A stretch of DNA of 64,000 bases from Cavia porcellus (Eukaryota > Chordata > Mammalia > Rodentia > Caviidae). The position numbers and the translations under genes are program-made. Below the pieces are notes generated by a model. That model was not told the origin of the DNA, searched no databases, and saw only the letters and a list, made by a program, of their open reading frames with translations. The stretch is from positions 28,572,001-28,636,000 of the forward strand of contig NW_026947507.1 of assembly GCF_034190915.1 (NCBI RefSeq), in the 5' to 3' direction. Shown one piece after another: positions 35,648 through 48,480 of the stretch (its first letter is position 1; each line of letters begins with the position of its first letter).

Positions 35648-37380
35648 ATGTGTGCACTATGAGTGATGTGTGCAGTGGGAGGACCTCAAATTTTCCCTCA
35701 TGCTTATTAAAACCTTAATTACCTGTAATATTGCTGCTAGCTCTCATTGTCTACCATCCCCATTCTTAATTAGCAAATAGCTGTCTTTCCAATGTAATCA
35801 TCCTCATTGTCTGAGGGGATACATCTCCAGTGGGAGCCTGAAAGAATTATTTCTGAAGCCTATGTATTCTATATTTTTCTATGCATACATAACTATGATG
35901 AAGTTTAATGAATACTGTATCATCAGTTATAGTAAGAAATTAAGGACCATAACTATTAATTAGAAAGAAAAATCTGTAATGAAAATTATGTAAATATCTC
36001 AAAGTATCCTACAGAACTGCCCTTATCTTTCTTTAATGTGATGATGTGAGCTGGCACAGTGGCTACACAATAAGATGGAAATCCGGGGACAGTATAATCA
36101 TTGTGACATGAATTTAGCTCATGCAAAGATTACCTTGATGTGATTTTGTGAATAAAATAAAACAAATACATGTGCATATGTGTAATATATTTATTATCCT
36201 TTCTACTCACTATTGGCTTCATTACTTCCTTGGTGTTTATATATGCATATGATTTTTATATATGTATATATAATATTCTTTCTTTCACTCCCTCCCTGCC
36301 TTCTTCCCCTCTTCGCCTTGTCCCTTATTTTTCTTAAGCTGTATTCCATGTGGAAGTGTAAAAACATCTATAGTTGCTGAAATGTTTTCATGATAAAACA
36401 CTTTCCTAACCGATTATACTTTATAAGAGAAAAAATGACTCTCTAAAACCTACTAAAGAAAATATTTTAATGCAGATAACACTCTCCTGGTCATATAGCT
36501 CTCAAAGATAATATTTCATCTATAGTTTCATTTTCTCAGGAGAGTCCCAGATACTTGCTTTCATGAGGTCATCTTTATTTTACTTACCACTTATAGGTGA
36601 TATGCTTATCATACCTGATTATGAAGACACAAGAAGTCTGTTATTTATTACTACCAAGTTGAAAATATTGCTATTTTATTAGAATCTTTTAGATTCCATT
36701 GACATCTTCTCTAATATATGTTGTAGAAACGCTGCTTAGCCTAAATAAGATCTTCTTGATGTATTCTAATAAATACTCTGTTCTTGTTATTAATGCACTT
36801 ATAAATTTCCTTCTCATGCTACTTATAAAAACTAAGATGCTTCTGTAATTGTTGTGGATGAAGTTTTTTTTTTTATCTTGCATGAGTATCTTTGAACAGT
36901 GATATTTTCAAAGTTAGTGTCCTGTTTCTAAAGATGTGTCACATTTTATATCATGATTTTCTGGGTGCTAATTATACTAAAAAACATTCAACTTCCTATC
37001 TGTGTTTATAAAGACAAATTTTAGTTTCACTATGTTATAAAAATGCAGTGAGTAAATTATCAAATTAATAGCAATAATTTTATTCTAGTTGATTCTAAGA
37101 GTCACGAATTTTTCAGGAGAGCTAACATAAATGGCATATATGTGGAACTAATACTATAAAAATGTTAATGCACTAAAACATAGCTGGAATTGTTCATATG
37201 TGTATCTATTGCTTGTCAGATACTAACTGAAATATTCCAGAACAGTGTGCTTTCTTTTCAATTTAGTACTAAAGATGAGTAAGTATAGCCAGCTATTGCT
37301 TCTACGTCAATCTCTATTAGAAATGATATGAATGCTGATTACTGGTATATGGGTACCAACTCAAGATTTCTCTGTGAATG

Positions 37381-37382
<2 letters not shown>

Positions 37383-37437
<55 letters not shown>

Positions 37438-37525
37438 GAGACAGAGAGAGACAGAGAGAGACAGAAAGACAGAGAGACAGAGAGAGAGACAGAGAGAGAC
37501 AGAGAGACAGGGAGAGAGAGAGAGA
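37383..37525. repeat. Compound (GA)n / (GACA)n purine tract, ~143 bp
   Basis: Almost uninterrupted purine strand: a pure GA block, then alternating GA runs with CAGAGAGA and GACAGAGAGA units. It generates open frames on both strands (Arg-Glu-rich and Ser-Leu-rich) that are low-complexity artefacts. Mirror symmetry makes triplex formation possible. Confidence 0.98.
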
Positions 37526-38829
37526 ATACATTTAACAATTATTTGCATATCATACGTATCTTTTTCTTCACAAAAATGTAAGTTTTTTGTTCATCCAGTG
37601 TCTTCACTTGTAGAGGTACTGTGTTGGCTAAGGAAAATTTTTGAATTCTCATTGGAATGTAAATAAATGATCAACCCTATCACATATGTTCTATCTTAAA
37701 TTAAATACAAAATATTTGCACAAAGTTTAAATATACATCTGTTTCATATTCACTAAAAATCTGTTATTGATTTTTAGGTAATACCAGCAGTTATACAAGT
37801 GATTTTTTAAAAAAGATGTAAATTTTTTTCTTCTGAGAACTCATAATCGATATATACAGTCTCTACAGAAACATTATGCTGTGAAGAAAACACAAATAAA
37901 CCACCAATAAAACATGGAAATAGTCTGTAAGAAATCAAATGAGCTACATGAAGAATAAAATCTGACATAGATCAAAGATTGTATATTAAGACAGAGCAGG
38001 AAAATCACGACAGGGCAAGGGACTTAATGAAATTAGTAGCAATAAATACAGTATCACAAAGAGTGGCTAAAATAGAGCATCTCACAAATGCCAAGTAGAA
38101 TGTGCACAATTGCCACTCCCAGTTACTCTGTTTAACATTCAGTTGGATCTGTGGTAGCCAATGCGTGCACTGAGGAACTAGGAAATTGAGGAATGGGTGC
38201 ATGGAGCGGCACTGAGGAAATTAAGTCTATTAAGTGTCTTAGATACACAAGTGCAGTGCTGGGCGCCACAGGAAAACACATGAGCATATTTTCCATCTGT
38301 TGTACACTTAATGGATGATACAGGTCACTCATATTTGGCAAAAATATTGAAGCCTACTGGGTGTCATGTATCACGGAGGATTGCAGTTAGCAATTGTCTG
38401 GCAAACAACTACTATACTATTATCTATGCTTATGAATAGATCCCTGGAATGACTTTAATATTTGGAAGTGGAAAATAAAACATTTTAGCTGTAACATACG
38501 AACAGAATTTACCTTAGTATATTAAATCTAGCTATGATATGAAATTTGAATTCGACATTTATTTATTTTCTCAAGTCTCATCTCTTGTTATAGGAGAGAG
38601 AATGTCGTCAAACCTGTATCTCTGGTTATTTCTTGGAAAATCTGTCTCCAATTCATACTACATCCAACTAATGGATGGAGAAAGAACTTAGTCCTACTCT
38701 ACACACATGAATTATTGTATCTAATTCAGCATGTGTCTCCACTTGGTTTATCTTATTTTCTTCAGATGCCTTGTCTAAAAACCTCTCTTGTTCCCACATG
38801 ATGGTGGTCTCCATTTGTTTTGGTTATTT

Positions 38830-38896
38830 TCTCTTTAAAAATTTTATTCATAAATATTTGTAGTATATAATATTCACATTCATCATGGGAAATTTA

Positions 38897-38944
<48 letters not shown>

Positions 38945-39476
38945 TTCTTTTTCATGTATTCCTCTTCCCCTCCATTCAACCCTCCAGACCCCTTCCATTT
39001 ATAAAAGCTGAATTTCCATTTTTTTCCTCAGTTCTTTTTTCCCCTCTAACTTCATTTTTTATGCTTTCCTTCTTCCCTCTTTCTCTCTTTTGTATCCCTT
39101 CTCATTTGGGCAAGTTTTTTCTACTTCTTAATATGTCTTTTATTTTGCTCGTTTATGCTTTGGATGTCTCACAAGAAACGCAATGAGATATTCTTTAAAC
39201 TTACATATTTGATTTATTTCATTTAGGATTATGTTCTCAAGGTTCATCCATTAACCTCAAAATTTCTCAAGTTTATTTTTCTTTATGGGAGAGTAGTCTA
39301 TTATATACATATACCACATTTTCTTTATGTTTTCATCTGTTGATGAGCATCTGGACTTTTCCCAAAAGTTAGCTATTATGAAGTGCGCTGCTATAAACAT
39401 AGCTATGCATGCATCACTGTGGTATGATGACTTTAACTCTCTTAGAAAGACACCTAGATGGTGAATAGCTGACTCG
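38830..39476 (-). mobile_element. 5'-truncated L1 3' end with (TA)n
   Basis: The right part parallels the young L1 ORF2 C-terminus complement: TATACATATACCACATTTTC, TGTTGATGAGCATCTGGAC and GCTGCTATAAACATAGCT...GTGGTATGATGACTTTA. The left part is 3' UTR-like, with pyrimidine-rich + strand blocks. (TA)n at 38901-38940 lies inside. Frames destroyed. Confidence 0.8.
38901..38940. repeat. (TA)n microsatellite
   Basis: 20 uninterrupted TA units inside the L1 3' end fragment. Confidence 0.97.
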
Positions 39477-40556
39477 TGTGAGTGCAGTTCACCTTCCTGC
39501 TAGAGTTGGAAACTGAGCATCAGGCAGATACAGAGATTGTAGCCTCTGGGGAGTTCCATGAAGTTGCTGCTGAATGAAGGATGTTGACGTCTGCATGAGT
39601 GACTTAGAAACAAGAGAAAAAAGAAAATTCTTAAAATTTTACAAACCAAACTCTCTTTTATTTAGCTTATGATTTAAAATGGTATCATTTATCTATTTTA
39701 GAGCTAGGGCAAGAAATCATTTGATCATCTCATCCTTGAAATCTGTCCAAATGTAATTTTCAGAAATATTAGTGTTTTGAATTTGGTTATTACAGCAGGA
39801 AAAATATACTAACCATGGACATACGGGTTTGGTAAATCAGATTGTTAAAGAGAAATGGTGCATTCATGTGTATGTAAATTTAATTCAGTTAATGTACAGT
39901 GAGATACTAATGAACAGGTCACTCTTCTACCGAATCTTTTCATTAGACTTCTCCACCTGAGTGTGAATATTGTTTCTCACCCTCAAATGATTGTCAGAAT
40001 GTGGTCCCCAGACCAGGAGAATTGACATGGCCTGGGAAATTGTTAGGATTTCAATGATGTTTCCAGCTCCCTCCTTCCACTCCCTGAATAGGAAACTAGA
40101 TAAGTGGGAGCTCAAAAACCTCTAATGTAACTCACCTCCAGTTGACTCAGAAGCAAGTTTTTTTCTAGTTCGTGGTAATACAAAATCAATGCTTGATAAA
40201 GGAATTAAAGATTTATAAAAGAGTTAGAAATGGTAAAAACAAGAACCACATTTTTGGAGTGTTTGCGTGTGCATGTCTTCATAAAATGCTGTTCAAAATA
40301 TTTATAGGAAAAAATTTAAAATGCCGCAAAGGAATAATTGGCCCAGACTAATAAGAAAAAGTTTACAATAGATGGAAAAGTATTAACATTTCAGAAGTGA
40401 GCTAACTTTGACCCTGTGTTACTAATAAAGTTCTGATGTTTTCAGGCCACAAACATAGTTACTTTGTACATTGTAAGAAGCTACTTAGCTCTTATTTGCA
40501 TGTTTCAAATTGTTATGAAATCAGGTGCAATTTATTTTAATTCTGCATACATATAT

Positions 40557-40599
40557 CTTTGTTGCAATTTAAAAAAAAAAAAAAAAAAAAACTTTGTTG
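40557..40599 (+). repeat. Poly-A tract bracketed by CTTTGTTG repeats
   Basis: CTTTGTTG at 40557-40564, CAATTT, 21 A, then CTTTGTTG at 40592-40599. It looks like a near-empty retrotransposition product, but an 8-bp repeat can arise by chance. Confidence 0.6.
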
Positions 40600-40676
40600 T
40601 ATATCTCAAACAATGAGTAGGAGTGACCATAAAGATTTGTGGGAGCATTGAACTGATGTTACTGATAGAGATGGTA

Positions 40677-40707
40677 ACAACAACAATAACAACAACAACA
40701 ACAACAA
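40677..40707. repeat. (AAC)n microsatellite
   Basis: About ten AAC units with one ATA interruption. Confidence 0.95.
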
Positions 40708-42369
40708 AAATTCCTAGTATTTGATCAGTACAGTGTGTCCATTCTTTAGAAGTTGCTCAGGGATCTTCTGTGAATATTTGATATATTTGGCAAAAGCTTG
40801 TCATCTTCACTTTGTACTAGCTTCCTTTCTAATGAAATTTCACAGAAAACTAATTTTTCCATATCTGCAATTTGCCATATTATCTCTACTTTCAATAATT
40901 TTTCTCATTTAAATAAGTATTTGAACAATATAAATTTGATGACCAAATTTTTAGGAATTAATTCCTTATTTATAGATTATTTTAAGTTTAATGGGAGGTT
41001 TATAAATATTATTGATGGAAAATTTGAATTATAGCTGATGTGTGTCCTCGTGTCTTTAAAACTTTTCCTAATAGAGTAAAATAATTCATTTGTTGAAACT
41101 ATTTTGGTATTTCTTAATTATTCTGCTCAGTGAACAGAGCTGAACAAATAGGACCAACCGTAATGATTAGTTAAATAAGGAAGTAGACAAGTGAAAATCA
41201 GTTATATTTATATTACAAATCCAAATTACATATTTATTCAGAGTATATTTTACATAAAATACTATGTTACAATGCTATAAAAGATTAGAAACCAGAAACT
41301 TCTTCTGAACAAAACAATATGCACAAAATCTGAACTCCAATACACTGAAAATTCTAATATCTGAGACTTTATTTATATGGAACAATTCAAATTTTGTTTA
41401 TACTTTTCAAAGGGAGGCTATTAATGCATAGGCTCATTGTATCTACAATGGAAAGAATACAGTAAGCAATAGAAAGAGTGAACTGAGCTGTGTAAACTTG
41501 CCTTTTTATAGTTCAAAATCATAATTTCACATTAAGGAACATAACATTGTTTTAAGTGATTGCCTTACATTTTGTGAAATATTATACTCTGTTTTGGCCT
41601 AATTTTGTTATTTATATGCTGTGTTTGATTATCTGTGTAAGTTTATTTAGTTTCATACTTATCCAGTGAAATACCATGGACATTTCTTAGTAAAATTTTA
41701 AGGCACTTTGTTAGTTTCTTGTTACAATAAAAATAAATTGGTATTCTTGTAGCTATGAGCAGCAGTTTCAGCTTCACAAAATATATGATCTAAGAGAATC
41801 ATTCAGAGAACAGCTGTCTCAGGGAAAATGTTATAGTACTTAATATTTAAAATTTTATATTATATAATTGATATTAACAATTTAGAAAACGGTCTTATGC
41901 TCATTCTCAGAATAATTTTTCTACATTAATTATATTTGATCTTCAAATTTGTTTAAAATGGATTCTTAAGTTACGACCTCACGTATGAATGACTTGGGTT
42001 AAGACCAGAATTTTAGTCTTAACTTAGGACCAAAACCTTGAGTTAAGACAGCCACTTGTACAGCTGTAAACAAGGCTTCCAATATGAAAAAATCTTATGT
42101 AAGTGTACATAAGCATCAGTCTGAGCCCAGATGCACAACTTTGTGGATGTGATATCAGTCAGTGCTTTATATAATCACTCTCATTCCTGCTATCAAAGTG
42201 GCCCTCAAAATACTAGAAAAGAAAGTAAGGAAAGGAGAGAAGGTAAAGAAAGTAATCACAATTGGAAATAAGAAGGAAATTGTGAAAAATATGAGAATGA
42301 TATTGTGATGGATCTCATAAGTACAGCAGGTGGAAATTCATTGTCTCAGCAATCTTACACAGAAAAGAT

Positions 42370-43660
42370 TTGTATATGGAAGCTAGTGTTGCTAAAGGTG
42401 CTACTCAATTATTAAGTCACAGCTCCGTCAAAAGAGGTAGAAGGGCCATTATCAGTGTGACCAGACAAAAGGCAGACAGAAGATTATCACCTGAGTATAT
42501 AATTTGTGAAAAAGCTAGGGCTATAAAAGCAGATTTAATAAAGGATAACCCATCAACAAATAATAATGGTGAAACATTTTATGTCAGTAAGGGGTAGTTT
42601 CACAATTTTGAAGTGATAGCTGGGGATCATAGCATAATTAGGCATGATAAAAAGTCAGTGCTGATATAAGGCTTCTGAAAATTACAGACACCACCTCAAA
42701 AGATGCCACAGAATAACAGCTTTTGTTCTTATTGAGTTTTTAACTGTGATAAAACTGGAATTTTCTGGGAAAAAAAGCCCAGGAAACCATCCATTACCCA
42801 AAAAGAAAGGAAAATGCCAGGCCATGAGCCTATGAAGGATAGGCTAATATTATTCTATGTGCCAGTGCAAGTGGTGATCTCAAGACAAAGCCTCTCATGG
42901 TTTATCAATCTGAGACCTCAGAAGGGTTCAGAAAACATGAATAGACTTAATCTCATGGGGAAACCTTTACAAAAGCCTGGAATAATGACTGCACAATAGT
43001 TTTTCTCGAGTTCACCAGGGAGGCATTTTTTCCTACTATAAGGGAGATCTAGAGGACAAAGGTTTACAACACAAGACTCTCATCATGAATGATGCTCCTG
43101 CTCACCCACAAGAATTTGGGAAGTATTGGCAAAGAATTCCCAACATCTCTCTGTCAAGATCCTCTCTCCTAATACAACTCTTCTGCTCAAGTCTATGGAT
43201 CAGCAATTTATAGCTAACTTTAAGAATCTATGCACCAAGGAGCTGTTACCAAAATATTTCCAGATAGTCTCAGATACAGATTAACCCTTAAAAAGTTCTA
43301 GAAAAAAACATTACAATATTCTTTCCTCTGTCAGTTTATTTCAAATATACTGGGCCAGTGTCCCTCTAAGGACATTGAGATCTGTGTGGAAGAAAGTGTG
43401 GCCTAAATTATACAAGAGAGAGACTGAGGGTGTGTAGAAGAGCCTGAGCTGAGTTGACCCTGTGGTTGATGACACTGTGACTATAGCAGATCCATAGGCT
43501 TGAGGGTACACATGGTGATGCTGAAGAATTGGTGGAGAAATACTCAGATTAATTTTCTCCAGAGGAACTTCAGCAGCTCTCTGGCTGAACTACAGGAAAT
43601 GGCAGCTGAGGAGCTTTCTGAAGAGGATGGGGATAGTAACAATCAGTGCAGTGAAGTTCG
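42370..43660 (+). pseudogene. Tigger-type transposase remnant (DDE/D)
   Basis: Two in-frame open stretches (42370-42597, 42814-42999) and further stop-ridden pieces align by eye with pogo/Tigger transposases: a region reading KARAIKADLI...FYVSKG, then FNCDKTGIFWEKKP at about 42736-42780 (first Asp region), MPGHEPMKDRLIL, NDAPAHPQEF near 43090-43120 (second Asp region), and SPNTTLLLKSMDQQFIANFK near 43167-43225 (third Asp region). The order is that of the family. Multiple stops and frame changes show long-dead sequence. The end reads AELQEMAAEELSEED, resembling the acidic tail of Tigger proteins. Confidence 0.8.
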
Positions 43661-44067
43661 TCTTGTGAAATAAAAGGAACCCTGAAAAAAGTGAACGGAG
43701 CTCCACACATTTGTAGAGAAGGCCCACCCAGGCAAAGAAAAATTCAGTCATTGCACTCACCTGCCTGAGAACAATGTCATGTGGTACTACAGTTCAGGGT
43801 TAAAGAAAAATCAGAAACAGACAACCCAAGAGCAGTTTTCAGTTCTGAAATACTGAGATCTAGCAAGCCAGAAGCAGTCCCTAAGGAGATACTGACTCAC
43901 CCAAGCAAATAAAGGACCCCAGAGACAGCTTACTGATGTTTTTACAGGAGACTCTTTCCATTTCATCCTCCCTTCCTGCAAGACAAAGATGTCAACTTGT
44001 ATAATGAGTACTTGAATGTTCAGTACTAGTATTTCTTGTAAATTATTCACTTTATACAATCTTTTTA

Positions 44068-44230
44068 ACCATATATGTTATTTTTTGTTTGTTTTATTAA
44101 ATTTATTGGTACAATTTAGATACACATAATGATCAAATCTGTCAGTTTGTACCTATATATGATACATCTTGATTTCTTTTTGTCTCTTTTCCCCTCCCTT
44201 CCCTCCAATCCCTCTTTTTTAGTATGAAGT
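44068..44230 (-). mobile_element. L1 3' UTR fragment inside the Tigger
   Basis: The complement reads GGGATTGGAGGGAAGGGAGG, a purine-rich L1 3' UTR-like tract, then ends in AT-rich TAATAAAACAAACAAAAAAT. It lies between transposase remnant and right end, so it is younger than the Tigger insertion if correctly identified. Confidence 0.45.
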
Positions 44231-45634
44231 GTTTATTTAAGGGGTGATTTGTAAGGCTTGGAACCCATTATTGGTATTGTCATTATTTCTTATATGAAAA
44301 GTAGTCTTGACTTACAACTAACTTGAGTTACAACCCATCCTCATAACTGAGTGGTGTAAGTCAAGTGTTAATTGTACTGTTAGTTTTATTTGGGGGCCTG
44401 CTCTATTACTGCTTTATGTATTGAATTGTGCAAAAATACACAACTTGAAACATAAAAGATACATGGCCCTTCCCCAAGCAATTCAACTGCAAAGACTCTC
44501 CTAGTATATTCTAATTAAGCTGTGAAGTATTTTCATTGACCATTTCTCTGAGTTATATTTTATGTCTGGGAAGATTTCAAAATACCACTCTGTAACAGTA
44601 GGAATTTTATCTACCTTAAAGCCATCTGATTCAGGATGTTTCAAAACTGACAAAAAGTAAATGGAATGCCAATGTATTGTCACTCTTTCCATTTTCCTTA
44701 AATGTTAAAAATCAGTTTTCTGGTTCTCTTCTTTGCTTAATAAACTGCTACATCACTGCTAGAGTCCTTTGAAGAGCTGATAGAACAAAACTGTAGTGTA
44801 GTGCAACAGTTTGTCAATAATTTATAATATAAGCACTATTAAACTTAAATAATAGCTCACATAGATTAAAATTGTCAGTAATCAAAAATGGCTACTGAAA
44901 TATTGTGGTACATATACTACTACTGAGCCATTGCAGTTTGGGTATTATTCCATATGAATATCATTCTCCAAAAGTGTGAATTAATTTTAAGAACTATTAT
45001 CAGTAATCTGTTGGAAAATTGATTGTGATTTGATTATGAGTTACAAACTAGATAGTTTTCAGCTTTGATTTTGCTGATTTTATGAAATGGTCATAGAATT
45101 CAGATGATACAATTTTTTCCCAAGTTTGACTATGTAAATAGAAATTATTGATTTAATATGTGTTTGGCATATAAACCATCAAAACTTTATAGATAGTTTT
45201 TGATCAGTCTTTCTTAAATAGAACTACTTAGGGATATTGGGTTTTGATTACTAAAATTATACTGAAAATTAAAATTTCAAAGTATAAAGTAGTAAACGTG
45301 AGTTAAAAAATTCTAGGATTATATGCTGAAGTTGTGGCTTTAGCATATGTGGAATGCCTCTGCTTCCTCCAAAATCTGAGACAACATGAAAATCTTGGAT
45401 CATCAATGAAAAATGAATGAGCAAAAATCAATGATGATTTATGATTGGACAGGAAGAGTAATCTCAGTTGCTTTTATGCTGCTTATTTAGTATAAATATC
45501 TGCATGTTCTTGGTCAGAACAGAAGTTTTCATCTCCCTCACAATTCCAAGTATAATGTATTCAGGATATTGTATTTAAAAATACAAGGTCTTAATGAGAA
45601 ACTTTTAATTTATATAAGTCATTGGATGAAAAAA

Positions 45635-46118
45635 GAAAATTAGGGAGGGAAAGGTTTATTTAGCTTATAGTTTTGGAGGTTTCAATCCATACTCAGCTGT
45701 CTCCATGGCAAGGTGGCATGCTTATGGGCAGCTATTCAAGGCAGCTTCAAACAATAGTGAACAGGGGAAAAGGGTGAAAGCACAATATACTACCAGGACT
45801 CCAGTAGCCAATGCAGTCTTCTCAGTAGAGGCCTCCTGAGCTTCATTTTAACTGGCAGCATTTCCATCTCTACTCTAATCGTCCTGGTTCCTGCCAAGTC
45901 CCCAAAATAATCTACAGCATACAAAAGCTATATACTGACACTATATACTTAACGCCTTCCTGCCATTATCTTGTATGCTTGTATGAGTCCCAACTCTGGG
46001 CAGGTGCAGGACTCACACTACCAACGCTAGAGAATGAACCAATCACAAATGATAGATTCAGCTGCATCCATGATTGCACGAGGCCTGGGGGAGCCATCCG
46101 AACACATACTATAACAAT
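45635..46118 (-). mobile_element. MaLR-type LTR
   Basis: GGGAGGGAAAGGTTTATTTAGCTTATAG, CAATCCATACTCAGCTGTC and GCACGAGGCCTGGGGGAGCC to ACTATAACA at the right. The complement starts TGTTATAG, close to TGTTATG. About 485 bp, full-length or nearly so. Confidence 0.7.
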
Positions 46119-46199
46119 CTGATCAGTGTACACTGAATATTATCCACTCACTTGTTCCCTCTTCCACTTCTGTCATTATTGCTTAATCCTTTCAGTGTA

Positions 46200-46800
46200 C
46201 AAATCTTTCCATTTTTTATTATATTCTTGTTCATTTTGTTGTTTTATAGCTATTTGTAAATGGGATTATCCTCTTGATTTATTTTTAAGATAGTTGAATA
46301 AGTTTCTGTATACTTAACTATTAATATTTAGAAGCACTACTAAGTTTTGAAGGTCAGTTTTATAGCATACATCTTTATATCAGTGTTTATTAATTTTAAA
46401 AGATATTTTATGGTGTCTTTAGGATGTGCCATATATAATTGCATCTGCAAACAAGAATATTTAACTTCATTCATTATTCTTTTCTTTCTGTTCCTAATTT
46501 CCCTACCTTGCTCTTCATGTGCTTTGTTAAATATAATTGGTGAAAATGAGTATTGTTGTTTATCTTCACATCTTAGAGGAAAAGCTTTATAATTGGTGAA
46601 AATGAGTATTGTTGTTTATCTTCACATCTTAGAGGAAAAGCTTCCTGCTTTCCCTTATTTAGTATGGTGTTACCTATGGTTATGTCGTATGTGCCATTTA
46701 CAATTTGAAATTTATATCTTTTGTGCCTAGAAAAGAAAATGTGCAAGGGATAATTCTTCAGCCAGATAAAAAGGAGAAACCCTTCCATTTGTGATGGCAT
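46200..46800 (-). mobile_element. Old L1 ORF2 fragment
   Basis: Antisense L1-like + strand text: TTTGTAAATGGGATTATCCTC, TGTGCCATATATAATTGCATCTGCAAACAAG, CATTCATTATTCTTTTC...CCTACC and TATGGTTATGTCGTATG. It parallels the complement of the RT region in the young L1 (7490-7640). No surviving frame. The 56-bp tandem duplication lies within it. Confidence 0.7.
46532..46643. repeat. Perfect 56-bp tandem duplication
   Basis: Copy 1 is 46532-46587 and copy 2 is 46588-46643, from TATAATTGGTG to GAAAAGCTT, identical by eye. It duplicates a piece of the old L1 fragment and must be much younger than that fragment. Confidence 0.95.
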
Positions 46801-47439
46801 GGATGAAGATATTACATCACATGAAATAAGCTAGGCACATGAGGACAAATACCATACAAAGTGACCTACACATAAAATGTAAAACTTTGTTTTCACAGAA
46901 GTAGGAAACAGAACAATGGCTACAGGAGAATGAGACATTAAGAAAGGAGGAACATAAAAAGAATTCTGTCAGTAGGCAAAACATGACTATCAGGTTTAAT
47001 GAATAAGTTCCAATGCTGTACCTCACTGTAGGTTGAATACAGACAGATGTAGCTCACAGTAATGTACTGTGTATTTCAAAACAGCTGGAAGTGAAAATTG
47101 TGAATTTTCTCACCACAAAGAAATGACACTTTTTTGAGGTGATGGATATGCTTATTATTACGTTTGTTACTCAATAATTACATATATTGGAATATTACAA
47201 TCTATCAAATAAATTATATACTTATTGTATTATGTGTTAATCATAAAAGGAGAATTTCAAAATCCCTTCAATTACTTAAACATTATAAAATATTTTTCTC
47301 TTAAATTTAAAAACATTAAATGATTAAATTTGGCACTAAGCTTTAACAGACAGCCACTATTAACTTTGTGTGTTTTTGTACAATGAGAAGTCATTGAGGA
47401 GCTTGTTATATATTAAATCTAGAATGTGCACCAAAACTT
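46801..47439. other. Intronic sequence, nothing recognised
   Basis: AT-rich with random short open frames. Confidence 0.4.
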
Positions 47440-47735
47440 TCACACACTCAGAAGTGGGACTTATGGAAGGTGAGGAGCACATGACAGCTGTGTGCTCCTC
47501 AGTGGATCCATCCACTAATGAGTTATCAGCTAAGGGTGCTGTGGGGAGGTAAGGTCTGTTTGGAGGTGTCACCAGCAGTCTGACCTGGAATGGTATTATC
47601 TTGTCCCTGGCTCCTCCCTCTCTCTGCTTCCTGATCTCTATGCAGAGAGCTGATCCTTATATTGCCAGACCATTCTTCTGTGCGTTTCTTGCCTCAGAGG
47701 AAGGCTAATAGCTTTATTCAGATTATACTGACTTA
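47440..47735 (+). mobile_element. MaLR-type LTR fragment, sense orientation
   Basis: ATCTTGTCCCTGGCTCCTCC, CTCTCTGCTTCCTGATCTCTATG and GGGTGCTGTGGGGAGGTAAGG match the sense layout of MaLR LTRs, the reverse of the more numerous minus-strand copies. The left end is missing. Confidence 0.55.
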
Positions 47736-48004
47736 ATGGTTTATATCACACAAAATAATAGCCTCACAGACACATCCAGAAATATGTTTAACCAAGTATC
47801 AGGGGCCCATAATCCAGTAAAACTGACATACAGAATTGGCTATCACATATTCAGTGTTTAAGGCATATGTATTACATCCAATTTTGTAGACAAAACAGAA
47901 TGTCATAAGATAGGCATTTGCTACTGCAAAATAATTGTAAAAATGTTTACTAGAAATCAAGTAGGAAGAAAACAATGATGGTAGATTCAAATGAGGTTAT
48001 TATT

Positions 48005-48480
48005 GTTTTTGTTTCGGGCATCAATAAGCTTTTGCTTTTAAATAAACTCACAAAATGTAGTGGCTTAGATCTATCTCTGTTCTGGGCTGGGTCTCCAGCA
48101 GTCTGCCAACATTCCACCTGTGCAGTTTGGTTCTGAAGGATCTAGGCTGACAAAACCTGTGATTGTGGCCATTAGCTTGATTTTATCTGGGGAGACAAAA
48201 ATAACTGGACCATGTGTCTCTCCTGTTTAGCGTCTTAAAATAATATGAACTGACTAGTTTGACCACTTTTGTGAATTAAAAACACAAGCAAGGCTAAACT
48301 GGATCTTTTACTCGCAGAATCATAACCAACTATAGGCTAGGGCTATGCTCCTACATCACACTGAGGGCTCACTTCCAAACTGTTGTGACTGTTGCCAAAA
48401 TTTATTTCTATGTATCTATAACATTTATGGTGGCTTCTTCCTTCAAAGCTCTAAGTAACAGCTACTGGTCTTGCCATCAC
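48005..48480. mobile_element. Old interspersed repeat, family unresolved
   Basis: TAAACTCACAAAATGTAGTGGCTTAG followed by CTGGGCTGGGTCTCC-type sequence resembles a very common ancient mammalian repeat. I cannot name it reliably. Confidence 0.35.

Larger units (their letters stand above)
41955..44378 (+). mobile_element. Tigger/pogo-type DNA transposon fossil
   Basis: Transposase remnants on the + strand (see next entry) lie between imperfect inverted ends. The complement of the right end begins CAGTACAATTAACACTTGAC and the left end has similar TTACGACCTCACGTATGAATGACTTGGGTTAAGACC-type sequence (compare the complement of 44301-44378). CAGT at the outer end followed by TTA is typical of Tigger (Tc1/mariner superfamily, pogo group). 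Near the left end GTTAAGAC (41998-42005) is answered by GTCTTAAC (42016-42023). A likely L1 3' fragment was inserted at about 44068-44230. The left boundary is approximate. Confidence 0.8.

Noticed and set aside
37317..37666. Arg/Glu-rich and Ser/Leu-rich open frames on both strands
   Set aside because: They only translate the (GA)n/(GACA)n repeat.
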